From contig NZ_JACEFJ010000001.1 in NCBI RefSeq assembly GCF_015354735.1, positions 744,001 to 808,000 on the forward strand: a stretch of 64,000 bases of DNA, read 5' to 3'. Below the pieces are notes generated by a model. The model did no database searches and was not told where the DNA came from. It worked only from the letters and a program-made list of their open reading frames with translations. A program made the position numbers and the translations under genes. The stretch is from Pararhodonellum marinum (lineage in GTDB: Bacteria > Bacteroidota > Bacteroidia > Cytophagales > Cyclobacteriaceae). Positions 8,443 to 16,035 of this stretch are shown piece by piece (the stretch's first letter is position 1; the number at the start of each line of letters is the position of its first letter).

Positions 8443-10014
8443 CTAAAACCTATCAAACTCCTCAGACCATTTCGTCTCAAGCTGCAACCCTTCTTTCTTA
8501 GTTACTTCTCTTGCTAATTTTAGCAATTCTCCACTCCGTATCATATCAATAGCGGTCTCCATATCATCATTCATGATCTGATCTTCGGTTACATGTTTGA
8601 TTTTGGTACGCACATGTTCGTAAAGTGCTGTCATGATCTTTCCGGATTTCAGTGGGGCATGAAAGTCCACGGCCTGTGCAGCGCAGAAGAGCTCGACCCC
8701 TAGGATTTTTCCTACATTTTCTATTACCTGAAGGGCTTTTCTGGCCCCGATCGAACCCATACTGACATGATCTTCCTGACCTAGGGAAGTTGGGATGCTG
8801 TCTGCCGAAGCAGGGAAACAAAGTCCTTTGTTTTCGCTGGCCAATGCTGCCGTGGTGTATTGGGGGATCATAAATCCGGAGTTTAGTCCTGTTTCTTTCA
8901 AAAGCAACTTAGGCACTCCGGGAGTATCTCCCTCTAAAGAAAGGTAAATCCTCCTGTCAGAGATATTTCCGATCTCCGAAGCGGCCAAACAGGCATAATC
9001 CAAAGGCAATGCCAATGGCTGTCCATGGAAATTACCTCCGCTGATGGTGTGGTTTTCGTCAAAAATGACCGGGTTGTCAGTTACAGCATTGATCTCGGTT
9101 TCCAGACAGGCTTTCAGGTGAAGCCAGGCATTTCTGGAAGCCCCATGCACCTGTGGCATACAGCGCAGAGAATAAGGATCCTGCACCCTCGCACAGGTGG
9201 CATGGGAATGGACGATCTCTGATTCGTGGAGCAGGTTGAGAATGGTCTGGGCTACATGCTGATTGGCTGCATAGGGACGGAGTTGGTGGAGATCCGGGGA
9301 GAAAGGCTTGATGGAGCCAAGCAAGCCCTCAAGCATCATGGCGCCGGTAATATCCGCATGGGCAAGGACATTGTAAAACCTATCCAAAACCTTGACCCCG
9401 AAAGCAGCAATAAATTGGGTACCGTTGATCAGCGCTAGGCCTTCTTTTGGGCCTAGGTGAATGGCTTCCAACTGATAGCGTTGCAATGCTTCAGCCGTAG
9501 AAAGGGTTTTTCCTTGGTCATTCACTTTTCCCAAACCGATCAAAGGGATAAACAAATGGGAGAGGGGTGCAAGGTCACCTGAGGCACCTACAGAACCTTG
9601 CTTGGGTACCACCGGAATTACACCCTGTTCAATATGCCACATGATCCTATCCAAGGTCTGTTCCCGAATACCCGAATGACCCTTGGCCAAGGCATGCAAC
9701 TTGAGTATCAGCATCAGTTTTGCGATTTCTTCAGGAATGGGTTCGCCCAAGCCGACCGCATGGCTTTTGAGGATATTTTCCTGAAGCTTTCGGGTTTGGT
9801 CTGGAGAAATCATCGTAGTACACAATGGGCCAAATCCAGTATTGATGCCATAGACTGGTTTGCCATTGGCGACGATTTGCTCAACTGCCGAAGCACTGGC
9901 CCGTACTTTTTCTCGTGTTTCAGGAGTGAGGACACCCTTTATTTTTCCCTTAGCAATTCCAAGTGCTATGGAAGCGGTAAGGTGTTCTTGGCCGTATTGG
10001 AAGTTACTGGTCAT
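8443..10014 (-). CDS. hutH: Histidine ammonia-lyase
   Basis: First enzyme of histidine degradation: deaminates histidine to trans-urocanate. The Ala144-Ser-Gly triad in GSVGASGDLAPLSH self-cyclises to the MIO electrophile that performs catalysis. Other family landmarks visible are YGINTGFGPL, the NGTQ segment, GNFHGQPLA, and QEDHVSMG. The length of 523 residues is typical. Start chosen at MTSNFQYG; the seven upstream codons read out of a repeat sequence rather than family sequence. It is separated from hutI by the vapBC pair and a barrel gene; a LysR gene is divergent beyond a GxxExxY gene. Confidence 0.94.
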   Translation of the reverse strand: MTSNFQYGQEHLTASIALGIAKGKIKGVLTPETREKVRASASAVEQIVANGKPVYGINTGFGPLCTTMISPDQTRKLQENILKSHAVGLGEPIPEEIAKLMLILKLHALAKGHSGIREQTLDRIMWHIEQGVIPVVPKQGSVGASGDLAPLSHLFIPLIGLGKVNDQGKTLSTAEALQRYQLEAIHLGPKEGLALINGTQFIAAFGVKVLDRFYNVLAHADITGAMMLEGLLGSIKPFSPDLHQLRPYAANQHVAQTILNLLHESEIVHSHATCARVQDPYSLRCMPQVHGASRNAWLHLKACLETEINAVTDNPVIFDENHTISGGNFHGQPLALPLDYACLAASEIGNISDRRIYLSLEGDTPGVPKLLLKETGLNSGFMIPQYTTAALASENKGLCFPASADSIPTSLGQEDHVSMGSIGARKALQVIENVGKILGVELFCAAQAVDFHAPLKSGKIMTALYEHVRTKIKHVTEDQIMNDDMETAIDMIRSGELLKLAREVTKKEGLQLETKWSEEFDRF

Positions 10015-10017
10015 GGA

Positions 10018-10043
10018 TTTCTCGCAAAGTCGCAAAGCCGCAG
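10018..10043 (-). repeat. TTTGCG-type repeat in the hutH leader
   Basis: Minus strand reads CTGCGGCTTTGCGACTTTGC then GAGAAA, ending four bases before the hutH start. The same CTTTGCGAGAAA phrase immediately precedes the lysR start codon (10698-10709). The element supplies the translation-initiation region of both genes. Confidence 0.55.
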
Positions 10044-10055
10044 ATTATTCATGCT

Positions 10056-10095
10056 CAAATTTAGGCTATATTAGTGATAATTATAAATACCATTT
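10056..10095 (-). promoter_or_regulatory. Candidate hutH promoter with element shared with hutI
   Basis: Minus-strand TAAATTTG (10063-10056) fits TAnnTTTG and lies about 40 bases before the hutH start. Fourteen bases upstream is the 18-base element 10078-10095, identical to 6394-6411 in front of hutI, where the distance is 12 bases. No TTG box is seen at the normal position. Confidence 0.5.
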
Positions 10096-10188
10096 AGGCT
10101 TGTTGCTGATAAGTTTAAGTTATCAATACAAATGATTAAATTTATTGATTGAAGAAATTTTGATCTTAGATTTCCTTGTTAATGAATT

Positions 10189-10566
10189 ATGACTGAAAAT
10201 GAGCTTTCAAAAATTATAGTGGATTCCTGTTATAAAATTCATGTAGAACTGGGTCCAGGATTGTTTGAGTCCGTTTATGAAGAGATTTTAAATTATGAGT
10301 TGATTCAGAATGGATTATTTGTCAAGAGGCAACAAGCTGTTCCAGTTAATTGGAGAGGTATCCCTATGGAAATGGGATTCAGGGCTGATTTGATTGTCGA
10401 AAACAAAGTTTTGATTGAGATAAAATCAATTGAAACAATTGCTCCGGTGCACCATAAACAAGTATTGACTTATTTAAAGCTAACTGGATTGAAACTAGGT
10501 TTATTGGTCAATTTCAATGAAAATTTAATTAAAAACGGGGTTTCCAGAATTGTGAATAACCTATAA
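10189..10566 (+). CDS. GxxExxY protein (PD-(D/E)XK nuclease-like)
   Basis: A 125-residue member of the GxxExxY family: the naming motif is GPGLFESVY, with Gly24, Glu27 and Tyr30. The downstream segment RADLIVENKVLIEIKS contains an Asp and a Glu-x-Lys arrangement compatible with a PD-(D/E)XK nuclease core (PDDEXK_3). The family is abundant in Bacteroidota and often occurs in accessory positions; its biological role is not established. It stands between divergent hutH and lysR and has its own short upstream region. Confidence 0.85.
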   Translation: MTENELSKIIVDSCYKIHVELGPGLFESVYEEILNYELIQNGLFVKRQQAVPVNWRGIPMEMGFRADLIVENKVLIEIKSIETIAPVHHKQVLTYLKLTGLKLGLLVNFNENLIKNGVSRIVNNL

Positions 10567-10676
10567 GTCAAGTGCAACGCATCTGGTAAATTAGATTCCC
10601 GCACCAATTAAACAGATAAGGAAATCATTAAGAAGATCAAGTAGTAATTGTCCCAGTTTTTGGATTTCCATAAAAA

Positions 10677-10709
10677 AGCCTTTGCGTCTCGGCGCCTTTG
10701 CGAGAAAAA
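10677..10709 (+). repeat. TTTGCG-type repeat abutting the lysR start
   Basis: Plus strand GCCTTTGCGTCTCGGCGCCT followed by TTGCGAGAAAAA, running directly into the ATG at 10710. It contains two CCTTTGCG units and matches the hutH leader repeat at 10018-10043 in the CTTTGCGAGAAA portion. Confidence 0.55.
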
Positions 10710-11582
10710 ATGACCATCGAACTCAGACACCTCGAATACTTCCGTGCTGTCGCTGAAGAACTCAACTTCGGCCGGGCAGCAGAGCGCTTGTTTATCTCCC
10801 AACCCGGTCTCAGCCGTCAGATCAAACAGATGGAGGAAATCCTGGAGGTACAGCTTTTTGAAAGGACCAAGCGAAGGGTGGAATTGACAGCTGCGGGACA
10901 TTTTCTTAAATCTGAAGTGGACTATATCTTTAATCACTTAGAACTTACCAAATCCCAACTCAAGGAAATTGCAACAGGAAACATAGGGGAGTTAAGAATA
11001 GGCTTTCTGGGTTCTGCTGCACATACTGTCCTGCCCGAACTGCTGGTAAAAATATCCCAACACTTCCCTGGCATCCATACTACGATGGAAGAACTCAGCA
11101 ACACTTTGCAGGTTGAGATGCTGGAAAAAGACAAATTGGATTTGGGTTTTGTGAGGCTGGCGCGAGTGCCTGAAGTTCTTCAGATGAAAATGGTGCATCA
11201 GGACACTTTTTCTGTGGTGTTGCCTTTGGACCACCCATTGGCAGATCATGGATTTAAACATGTGGGCCAATTGAAAGAAGAAAACTTTATCCTTTTTTCC
11301 CATGATTACTCTTCCATATACTATGATAAGATCATGTCCATTTGTGAGGATAGAGGTTTTTCACCTAAAATCACCCATAAGTCTGTGCATGCTTTGACCA
11401 TATTCAAATTGGTGGAGGCTGGATTGGGAGTCGCCATTGTGCCAACATCCCTACAACAAGGGTATGATCTGAAAGTGAAGTTAATTGAGCTGGATAAAAT
11501 CAAACAAAAAACGGAATTGTATGCGGTTTGGAAAAAGGGGAATAGGAATCCGGCTGTTGCTAAGGTTTTGGGGTTGATCTAA
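10710..11582 (+). CDS. LysR family transcriptional regulator, possible hut regulator
   Basis: A 290-residue LysR-type regulator: N-terminal winged HTH (IELRHLEYFRAVAEELNFGRAAERLFISQPGLSR, residues ~3-36, broken here only for description) followed by the periplasmic-binding-like effector domain. The ATG at 10710 is preferred; a TTG four codons upstream lies inside a repeat. Being the nearest regulator to hutH and divergent from it, it may control histidine use, sensing urocanate or histidine, but LysR control of hut is inference. It is closed by a strong bidirectional terminator. Confidence 0.85.
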   Translation: MTIELRHLEYFRAVAEELNFGRAAERLFISQPGLSRQIKQMEEILEVQLFERTKRRVELTAAGHFLKSEVDYIFNHLELTKSQLKEIATGNIGELRIGFLGSAAHTVLPELLVKISQHFPGIHTTMEELSNTLQVEMLEKDKLDLGFVRLARVPEVLQMKMVHQDTFSVVLPLDHPLADHGFKHVGQLKEENFILFSHDYSSIYYDKIMSICEDRGFSPKITHKSVHALTIFKLVEAGLGVAIVPTSLQQGYDLKVKLIELDKIKQKTELYAVWKKGNRNPAVAKVLGLI

Positions 11583-11620
11583 GAGTCTCAATTTACATGT
11601 TCTATACACTAGATATTTTA

Positions 11621-11663
11621 AAAAATGAATCCGTTGGTATTTTTTACCAGCGGATTCATTTTT
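11621..11663. terminator. Bidirectional intrinsic terminator
   Basis: Nineteen-base arms 11621-11639 and 11645-11663, complementary except for one G-T type mismatch, with a five-T loop, T-rich on both sides. It separates the convergent LysR gene and the barrel gene at 11669. Confidence 0.85.
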
Positions 11664-11668
11664 ACTTT

Positions 11669-12502
11669 TTATTTAATTGAAAACTCATAGCCAATTGAAA
11701 TAAAAGAAAACCAAGAACTGAGCCTATGAACAGCACTGAAATTTTGATCTTCATACCTTATTTCCCTTAGATTTTTCTCCATAATAGGCCCTGCTAAATT
11801 GTAGCCATGATGGCTGAACAAAACCAAAGAAGAGACTTCATTTATTTTGTAATTTAATCCAAACTTGGAGAGCAGGTTTACGCTGTATTTATTGTTTATG
11901 GTTTCCTCAGAATCAATCAATGAAATGTCGTAAACCGGTACGCTATTTCCTGAATTGTCTTTGGTCCGCAAATAATGGAAACCATTTTCCGGCATAGTGA
12001 TAGAATTGTGGGGCAATAAGTTTAAGCCTAGACCTGCACCAATCAATATCGAAAAGTTAGTATTTGGAATTTGAAATTTCCTCAAAGCCATATTGTTCAA
12101 TTGGTACAGATCAAATACATATTTGTACCCAGTTGAAGCTTTACTTCCTCTATTTGAGTCAACTATTTGAAGATGGGAACTAAACCGATGCACGGCAAAA
12201 TTCCATTCAAAAAACCAATCATTCTTAATTTCTTTTTGTGCATAGGCATTTATTCCCCACATACCCATATTAATGGACCTTAATGTGGTTAGATCACCGG
12301 AACTTTTCCAGGAATACAATGGTACACCGAATCCAGTGCCAATAGTTAAAGACTTTTTTTCCTGCGAAAAAACTTGGCAAGACCACAGGCAGCACAAGAA
12401 AATTGTCCAGATCTTGTAACTTGTTTTAACAGATGCACTCTTGATGCATGTGAATTTTGTTCTTATAAAATCAAAATTTAGGGTTTGAAATAATTTCAAC
12501 AA
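11669..12502 (-). CDS. Outer-membrane beta-barrel protein, function unknown
   Basis: About 277 residues. A secretion signal (YKIWTIFLCCLWSCQVFSQ) is followed by a barrel-like sequence with repeated amphipathic strands and a terminal WFSFISIGYEFSIK. The start is uncertain: the frame begins at a TTG (12502) but the signal peptide only starts some 30 codons later, and a TATATTTG box (12507-12500, minus strand) overlaps the first codon, so the true start may be an unusual codon further in. No function can be assigned. Confidence 0.55.
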   Translation of the reverse strand: MLKLFQTLNFDFIRTKFTCIKSASVKTSYKIWTIFLCCLWSCQVFSQEKKSLTIGTGFGVPLYSWKSSGDLTTLRSINMGMWGINAYAQKEIKNDWFFEWNFAVHRFSSHLQIVDSNRGSKASTGYKYVFDLYQLNNMALRKFQIPNTNFSILIGAGLGLNLLPHNSITMPENGFHYLRTKDNSGNSVPVYDISLIDSEETINNKYSVNLLSKFGLNYKINEVSSLVLFSHHGYNLAGPIMEKNLREIRYEDQNFSAVHRLSSWFSFISIGYEFSIK

Positions 12503-12933
12503 ATATAAAATTAATCCTAATTGTTATGAAAAAATTAGTTCTCTTCTAATATTTTTTTTTCCTTTTATAGGTTAATTATTTGATTACAAAAGTTTCCATG
12601 TCTCATCCTCCTCTTTTTTATACCAATCTTTTTTTAAAGCTCTTTCCGAGAGTATGTATTCTTCCATTGGTTCCTTTAATTCTGAACCAAAAAGGTCTCC
12701 TTCTAACAATTAAATTAATTCCTTCTTTTCACCTGAATTCAGAGCCATTATGGATTTCCTCAAAGCGTCAAAATTGATTTTCAGAATAATTGCTTTTTCC
12801 ATTTAGGGAGTTTATTATTTGATAATTCAATTTAACAAAAGTTATTCAAATATTGATTTTAGTTCTGTTTTTGTAGGATTTGAATTTTATCAATTAAATT
12901 ATTAGGTTTGGGTTTAACACCTTCAACTTCAAC
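12503..12933. other. Intergenic region holding an antitoxin pseudogene
   Basis: Apart from the interrupted antitoxin frame at 12584-12802 (minus strand) the region is AT-rich and shows no gene. No toxin gene flanks the antitoxin remnant on either side. Confidence 0.5.
12584..12802 (-). pseudogene. Antitoxin-like gene interrupted by an in-frame stop
   Basis: From ATG at 12802 the frame reads MEKAIILKINFDALRKSIMA, LNSGEKKELI, then TAA (12712-12710), and continues LLEGDLFGSELKEPMEEYIL, SERALKKDWYKKEEDETWKLL to TAA at 12584. The tail ILSERxLxKDWxxxEEDExWxxL is the usual ending of short RelB/PHD-like antitoxins in Bacteroidota. The stop sits where a Gln (CAA) would fit (KKELI-Q-LLEGD), so a single C-to-T change could account for it. 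The coding character is kept on both sides of the stop, which argues for recent inactivation or for reinitiation. Confidence 0.6.
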
Positions 12934-14082
12934 ATGAAATATCCTCTTACTATCATCTCTTTTATCCTCCTTTTTCTTGGCTTTTCCTGTAAACCAAATA
13001 ACCGGGAAGAAATCGCCGAAATTCAGTTGAAGTCTATCGGACAAACAAGCTTGATGATCGATGAAACCACCCCGGATTTCAGTATGGGTTTGCAATATTT
13101 TGAGTCTGGACAGGAAATGGTCTTTAACATCAACTGGACAACCAATTCACTTCAGATGTATGATTTGGAAAATGGTGAATTGATCAAGAACATTCAATTT
13201 GAGAGAGAGGGCGATCAGGGGGTGGGGGAGTTGATGGCTTTTCATGTGCATACGATGGATAGTATTTTTCTTTTTCCGTTCGGTACATCATACTTTAGCT
13301 TGGCAGACACATCAGGTAAAGTCAAGAAAAGATTCGGGTATGAAGCACCTGAAAACCATACACCGGGATTTGTACACAATATCAGTTATATAAGTCCCCC
13401 AATTGTCAAAGGGAATGAAATCATCCTAAAAACCAGACCAGCTATTGTCAGCAATTACAACGAAATGAGCAATGAGATGCTGGCCAAATCCCATTTGACT
13501 TTTAGGTTGGATTTAGATTCCCTTAAAACCACCTTACTGCCACAATTTTATCCTGCGGATTATTTGGAAAAGGGAACCAAACGCTTTGATTTCAGTATGG
13601 TTAAGGAGGATGGAAAGCTTGTTTATTCCTTTTTTGGTGATCACAATTTATATTGGGCTGAAAATTTAGAAGGCCCTTTGAAATCAATTGATGGTCGAAG
13701 TACTTTCCTCAATGAAGCTTTGCCTCTATTTCCAAAAGGAGGCCCTGCATTGGAATCCCAGAAATACAGTTTTGCTTCATCAAGGTATGAAAATTTACTC
13801 TATGACCGCTATCAGGAAGTGTACTATCGCTTTGCTTATCCTGACTTGGAAGTTGAGACGGAAGGAGAAGTCAGGGCTTTGAGGAATAATCCCGGACCAT
13901 TTGTGGTAATGGTTTTTGATAAGGAGCTGAAACTCTTGGGGGAAACTTATTTTGAAGGTGGGAAGTACTTGCCCATGAATGCTTTTGTAGGAAAGAAAGG
14001 ACTTTATCTCTCTACGAATAATCCAGATAATCCCAAAAATCAGGAGGATAAGATGGGGTTTGAGGTGTACTTTTTACTCTAG
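12934..14082 (+). CDS. DUF4221 family lipoprotein
   Basis: A 382-residue lipoprotein. The signal peptide MKYPLTIISFILLFLGFSC ends in a lipobox with the lipidated Cys19, placing it on a membrane surface, probably the outer membrane. The remainder shows the blocks of the DUF4221 family, a Bacteroidota-specific group predicted to form a beta-propeller-like fold, related in layout to 6-bladed NHL-like proteins. No catalytic role is known. It is a single gene followed by a vapBC pair. Confidence 0.75.
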   Translation: MKYPLTIISFILLFLGFSCKPNNREEIAEIQLKSIGQTSLMIDETTPDFSMGLQYFESGQEMVFNINWTTNSLQMYDLENGELIKNIQFEREGDQGVGELMAFHVHTMDSIFLFPFGTSYFSLADTSGKVKKRFGYEAPENHTPGFVHNISYISPPIVKGNEIILKTRPAIVSNYNEMSNEMLAKSHLTFRLDLDSLKTTLLPQFYPADYLEKGTKRFDFSMVKEDGKLVYSFFGDHNLYWAENLEGPLKSIDGRSTFLNEALPLFPKGGPALESQKYSFASSRYENLLYDRYQEVYYRFAYPDLEVETEGEVRALRNNPGPFVVMVFDKELKLLGETYFEGGKYLPMNAFVGKKGLYLSTNNPDNPKNQEDKMGFEVYFLL

Positions 14083-14114
14083 CTTATTTTGTTTTTTTTA
14101 GACATTCCATCTTT

Positions 14115-14133
14115 ATACGATATGTTATCGTAT
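14115..14133 (+). promoter_or_regulatory. Palindromic operator candidate upstream of second vapBC
   Basis: Perfect inverted repeat ATACGATA-TGT-TATCGTAT, 21 bases before the vapB start. VapB dimers bind such palindromes, so autoregulation is likely. The right arm overlaps TATATTTA (14131-14138), one base off the TAnnTTTG promoter box. Confidence 0.6.
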
Positions 14134-14153
14134 ATTTATGAAAAAATGAAATC

Positions 14154-14360
14154 ATGAAAGTTACAGCAATCATACCTGATGATTTGATAGCCGAAGCGAT
14201 GGAACTTTCCAAAGCAGAAACCATCACCGAAACCTTAAAAATTGCTTTGCACGCATACATCCGAACCCAGAAAATAAAAGAGTTGGGTAACGTGATATTG
14301 ACTGAGCCTTTGGAATTTAAATATACGGCCCAAAATCTGCGTGAGCTGAATAGAAAATGA
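14154..14360 (+). CDS. vapB: VapB-type antitoxin (second pair)
   Basis: Sixty-eight residues, MKVTAIIPDDLIAEAMEL at the N-terminus giving the ribbon-helix-helix strand and helix, then TITETLKIALHAYIRTQKIKEL. It matches the VapB/DUF2191 family, different in sequence from the vapB at 6526. The gene overlaps the following vapC by four bases (ATGA), implying translational coupling. The upstream palindrome at 14115-14133 is the probable operator. Confidence 0.83.
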   Translation: MKVTAIIPDDLIAEAMELSKAETITETLKIALHAYIRTQKIKELGNVILTEPLEFKYTAQNLRELNRK

Positions 14361-14740
14361 AAGGAGTTGTTTTTGATACCACGATCTGGATTGAATATTT
14401 AAGAGGGAATTCGGAGTACTTTTCAATTTGTCAAGAACTCTTGGAAAACGGAAGAGTTTGGAGCTTAGAGCTGATTTTTGCAGAGTTATTTCAGGGAGCC
14501 AAAGGCAAAAAGGAAATGAATTTGATCATGGATTATTTGTCGAATATTCCGTTGCTCGATGAGCCACTTTTGATAATTGAGGCCGGTATCCTATCCAATG
14601 AACTTAATTTAATCAATGATGGGGTTGGTCTCATTGATGCTGTGATCATTCATTCCGTGAGAAAAAACCAACTTCAACTTTGGACTTTGGACGAAAAGAT
14701 AAGAAGGGTGATTGGATATGATTTTTTGTTTAGGGTTTAA
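14357..14740 (+). CDS. vapC: PIN-domain ribonuclease toxin VapC (second pair)
   Basis: A 127-residue PIN nuclease with the full acidic set: Asp7 (VVFDTTIW), Glu43 (FAELFQG), Asp94 (GLIDAVI) and Asp112 (WTLDEK). The WIEYLRG and AELFQGAKG segments are VapC-typical. It appears intact. Together with the pair at 6526-7129 and two antitoxin remnants it makes this 12-kb stretch unusually rich in toxin-antitoxin material. Confidence 0.87.
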   Translation: MKGVVFDTTIWIEYLRGNSEYFSICQELLENGRVWSLELIFAELFQGAKGKKEMNLIMDYLSNIPLLDEPLLIIEAGILSNELNLINDGVGLIDAVIIHSVRKNQLQLWTLDEKIRRVIGYDFLFRV

Positions 14741-14941
14741 AAGAGAAGGTCTAAGTCTTGAATAAGTCAACCTTCTTTGCTCAAAAATATTTCAGCCTTA
14801 TTTCCATATATTTCCACTTTATTACCTTAAAGTATTCAAATCAGCGGACTGAGTCAATCAATTTCGCTTAAATATCCTTTAATCTTGACCCTCAACCAAA
14901 TGCCGTCCAAATGTCGGGTGAAATCCTCCCTTTTTTCGGGC

Positions 14942-14949
14942 TATATTTG
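14942..14949 (+). promoter_or_regulatory. -10-like box before the XRE gene
   Basis: TATATTTG matches TAnnTTTG, 22 bases before the first possible ATG and 46 before the second. No TTG box at the usual distance. Confidence 0.35.
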
Positions 14950-14994
14950 TAATAATCAAACCAACTTGCCATGGTCAAACAAAATGTATACAAC

Positions 14995-15822
14995 ATGAAA
15001 CAACCGCAATTGGGCCAGAAAATCCAGGAATGGAGAAAGGCCAAAGGATTGACCCAGGAAGAATTGGTGGAGCGATGCAATATCAATGTGCGCACCATAC
15101 AAAGGATAGAAGCAGGGGAGGTGACCCCTAGATCTTACACCGTAAAAGCCATATTGGAAGTATTGGAAGTCAAACCAGAAGAAGTGAAAAATCTTCAATT
15201 GGAGAAAGAAGAAGTGTCCGTACCAAGTAACCTTAATTCATGGCTAAGATTTTCCTTTATCGCAGGCATCATTTATTTGATTTTGGCTGTGGTCGAGTCT
15301 GTGATAGATGTTCAGCTTTTTTTAGAAAAGTCTAGCTTTTCTGTTGGTTTTGGATATTTATATACCTTCCTCAAAATGTCAGTTTTGGTCTTATTTTTCC
15401 TATTCACAAGTGCATTTTATAAGTTGAGTGAAGTATTTTCAAATTTGCTTTTGAAGGTCATGTCCATTTTTCTGATGATTTTGACAGCAGTCTTTATTAT
15501 GGAAGACATTGTGACTTATTGGATGGGAGTTGAACTTGTTTCTGGGCTTCTCCTAAGATCCTTGATTTCAGGTGTCGTTTATGTCTTATTCGCGACAGGT
15601 TTTCTTCATCTTTCTAAGCAAAAAGGAACTGCTTATGTAATTGCAGGTAGTTTGGGAATGTTGACAGGTATCAGTTTTATGTCAGTCATTTTCGCTATTC
15701 CAGGCCTTATATTTCTTACCGTTTTTGAGATTTCATTGATTGTCTTGCTTTATCAGGAGTATAAGAAAACGTCAAATGATACCCATTTGACCTTTGTTTC
15801 CCAAGGGCAAGTGTTCCAATGA
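14995..15822 (+). CDS. XRE-type HTH regulator with C-terminal membrane domain
   Basis: Residues ~3-60 form a classical XRE/HTH_3 domain (LGQKIQEWRKAKGLTQEELV, then RTIQRIEAGEVTPRSYTVKAI). The remainder has about six hydrophobic membrane segments beginning WLRFSFIAGIIYLILAVVES, so the DNA-binding domain is tethered to the inner membrane. This architecture is common in Bacteroidota but the signal is unknown. The start at MKQPQLGQ is preferred; an ATG eight codons upstream (14971) is also possible. It is not in an operon. Confidence 0.78.
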   Translation: MKQPQLGQKIQEWRKAKGLTQEELVERCNINVRTIQRIEAGEVTPRSYTVKAILEVLEVKPEEVKNLQLEKEEVSVPSNLNSWLRFSFIAGIIYLILAVVESVIDVQLFLEKSSFSVGFGYLYTFLKMSVLVLFFLFTSAFYKLSEVFSNLLLKVMSIFLMILTAVFIMEDIVTYWMGVELVSGLLLRSLISGVVYVLFATGFLHLSKQKGTAYVIAGSLGMLTGISFMSVIFAIPGLIFLTVFEISLIVLLYQEYKKTSNDTHLTFVSQGQVFQ

Positions 15823-15848
15823 TCTAAAAGATTTAAGCTTCAACAATT

Positions 15849-16009
15849 TTTTGTAACTCTATTTCCCATCTTTTGTAATTGTATTTTTGAGAATTTTTTT
15901 ATCTTTTTTTGTAATTTTTTGGGTATCTATTATTGAGTTTATCATTTAAAAACATTTTTGGTATCTTTATTGTTAGCAAGTATAATTCTTTAACATAAAG
16001 CTTTTGTAA
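15849..16009 (+). repeat. Four TTTTGTAA copies upstream of the GH16-like gene
   Basis: TTTTGTAA occurs at 15849-15856, 15871-15878, 15907-15914 and 16002-16009. The region is very AT-rich, so chance is a serious alternative; spacing is irregular. Confidence 0.25.
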
Positions 16010-16035
16010 TCACCCGATTCAAAACTTTTTAAAAC

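Noticed and set aside
12580-12777. Plus-strand frame of 65 codons upstream of the DUF4221 gene
   Set aside because: The opposite strand carries a recognisable antitoxin frame at the same place, which explains the openness.
15849-16009. TTTTGTAA copies as specific binding sites for the GH16-like gene
   Set aside because: The surrounding DNA is so T-rich that four copies with irregular spacing may be chance; kept only as a low-confidence repeat.
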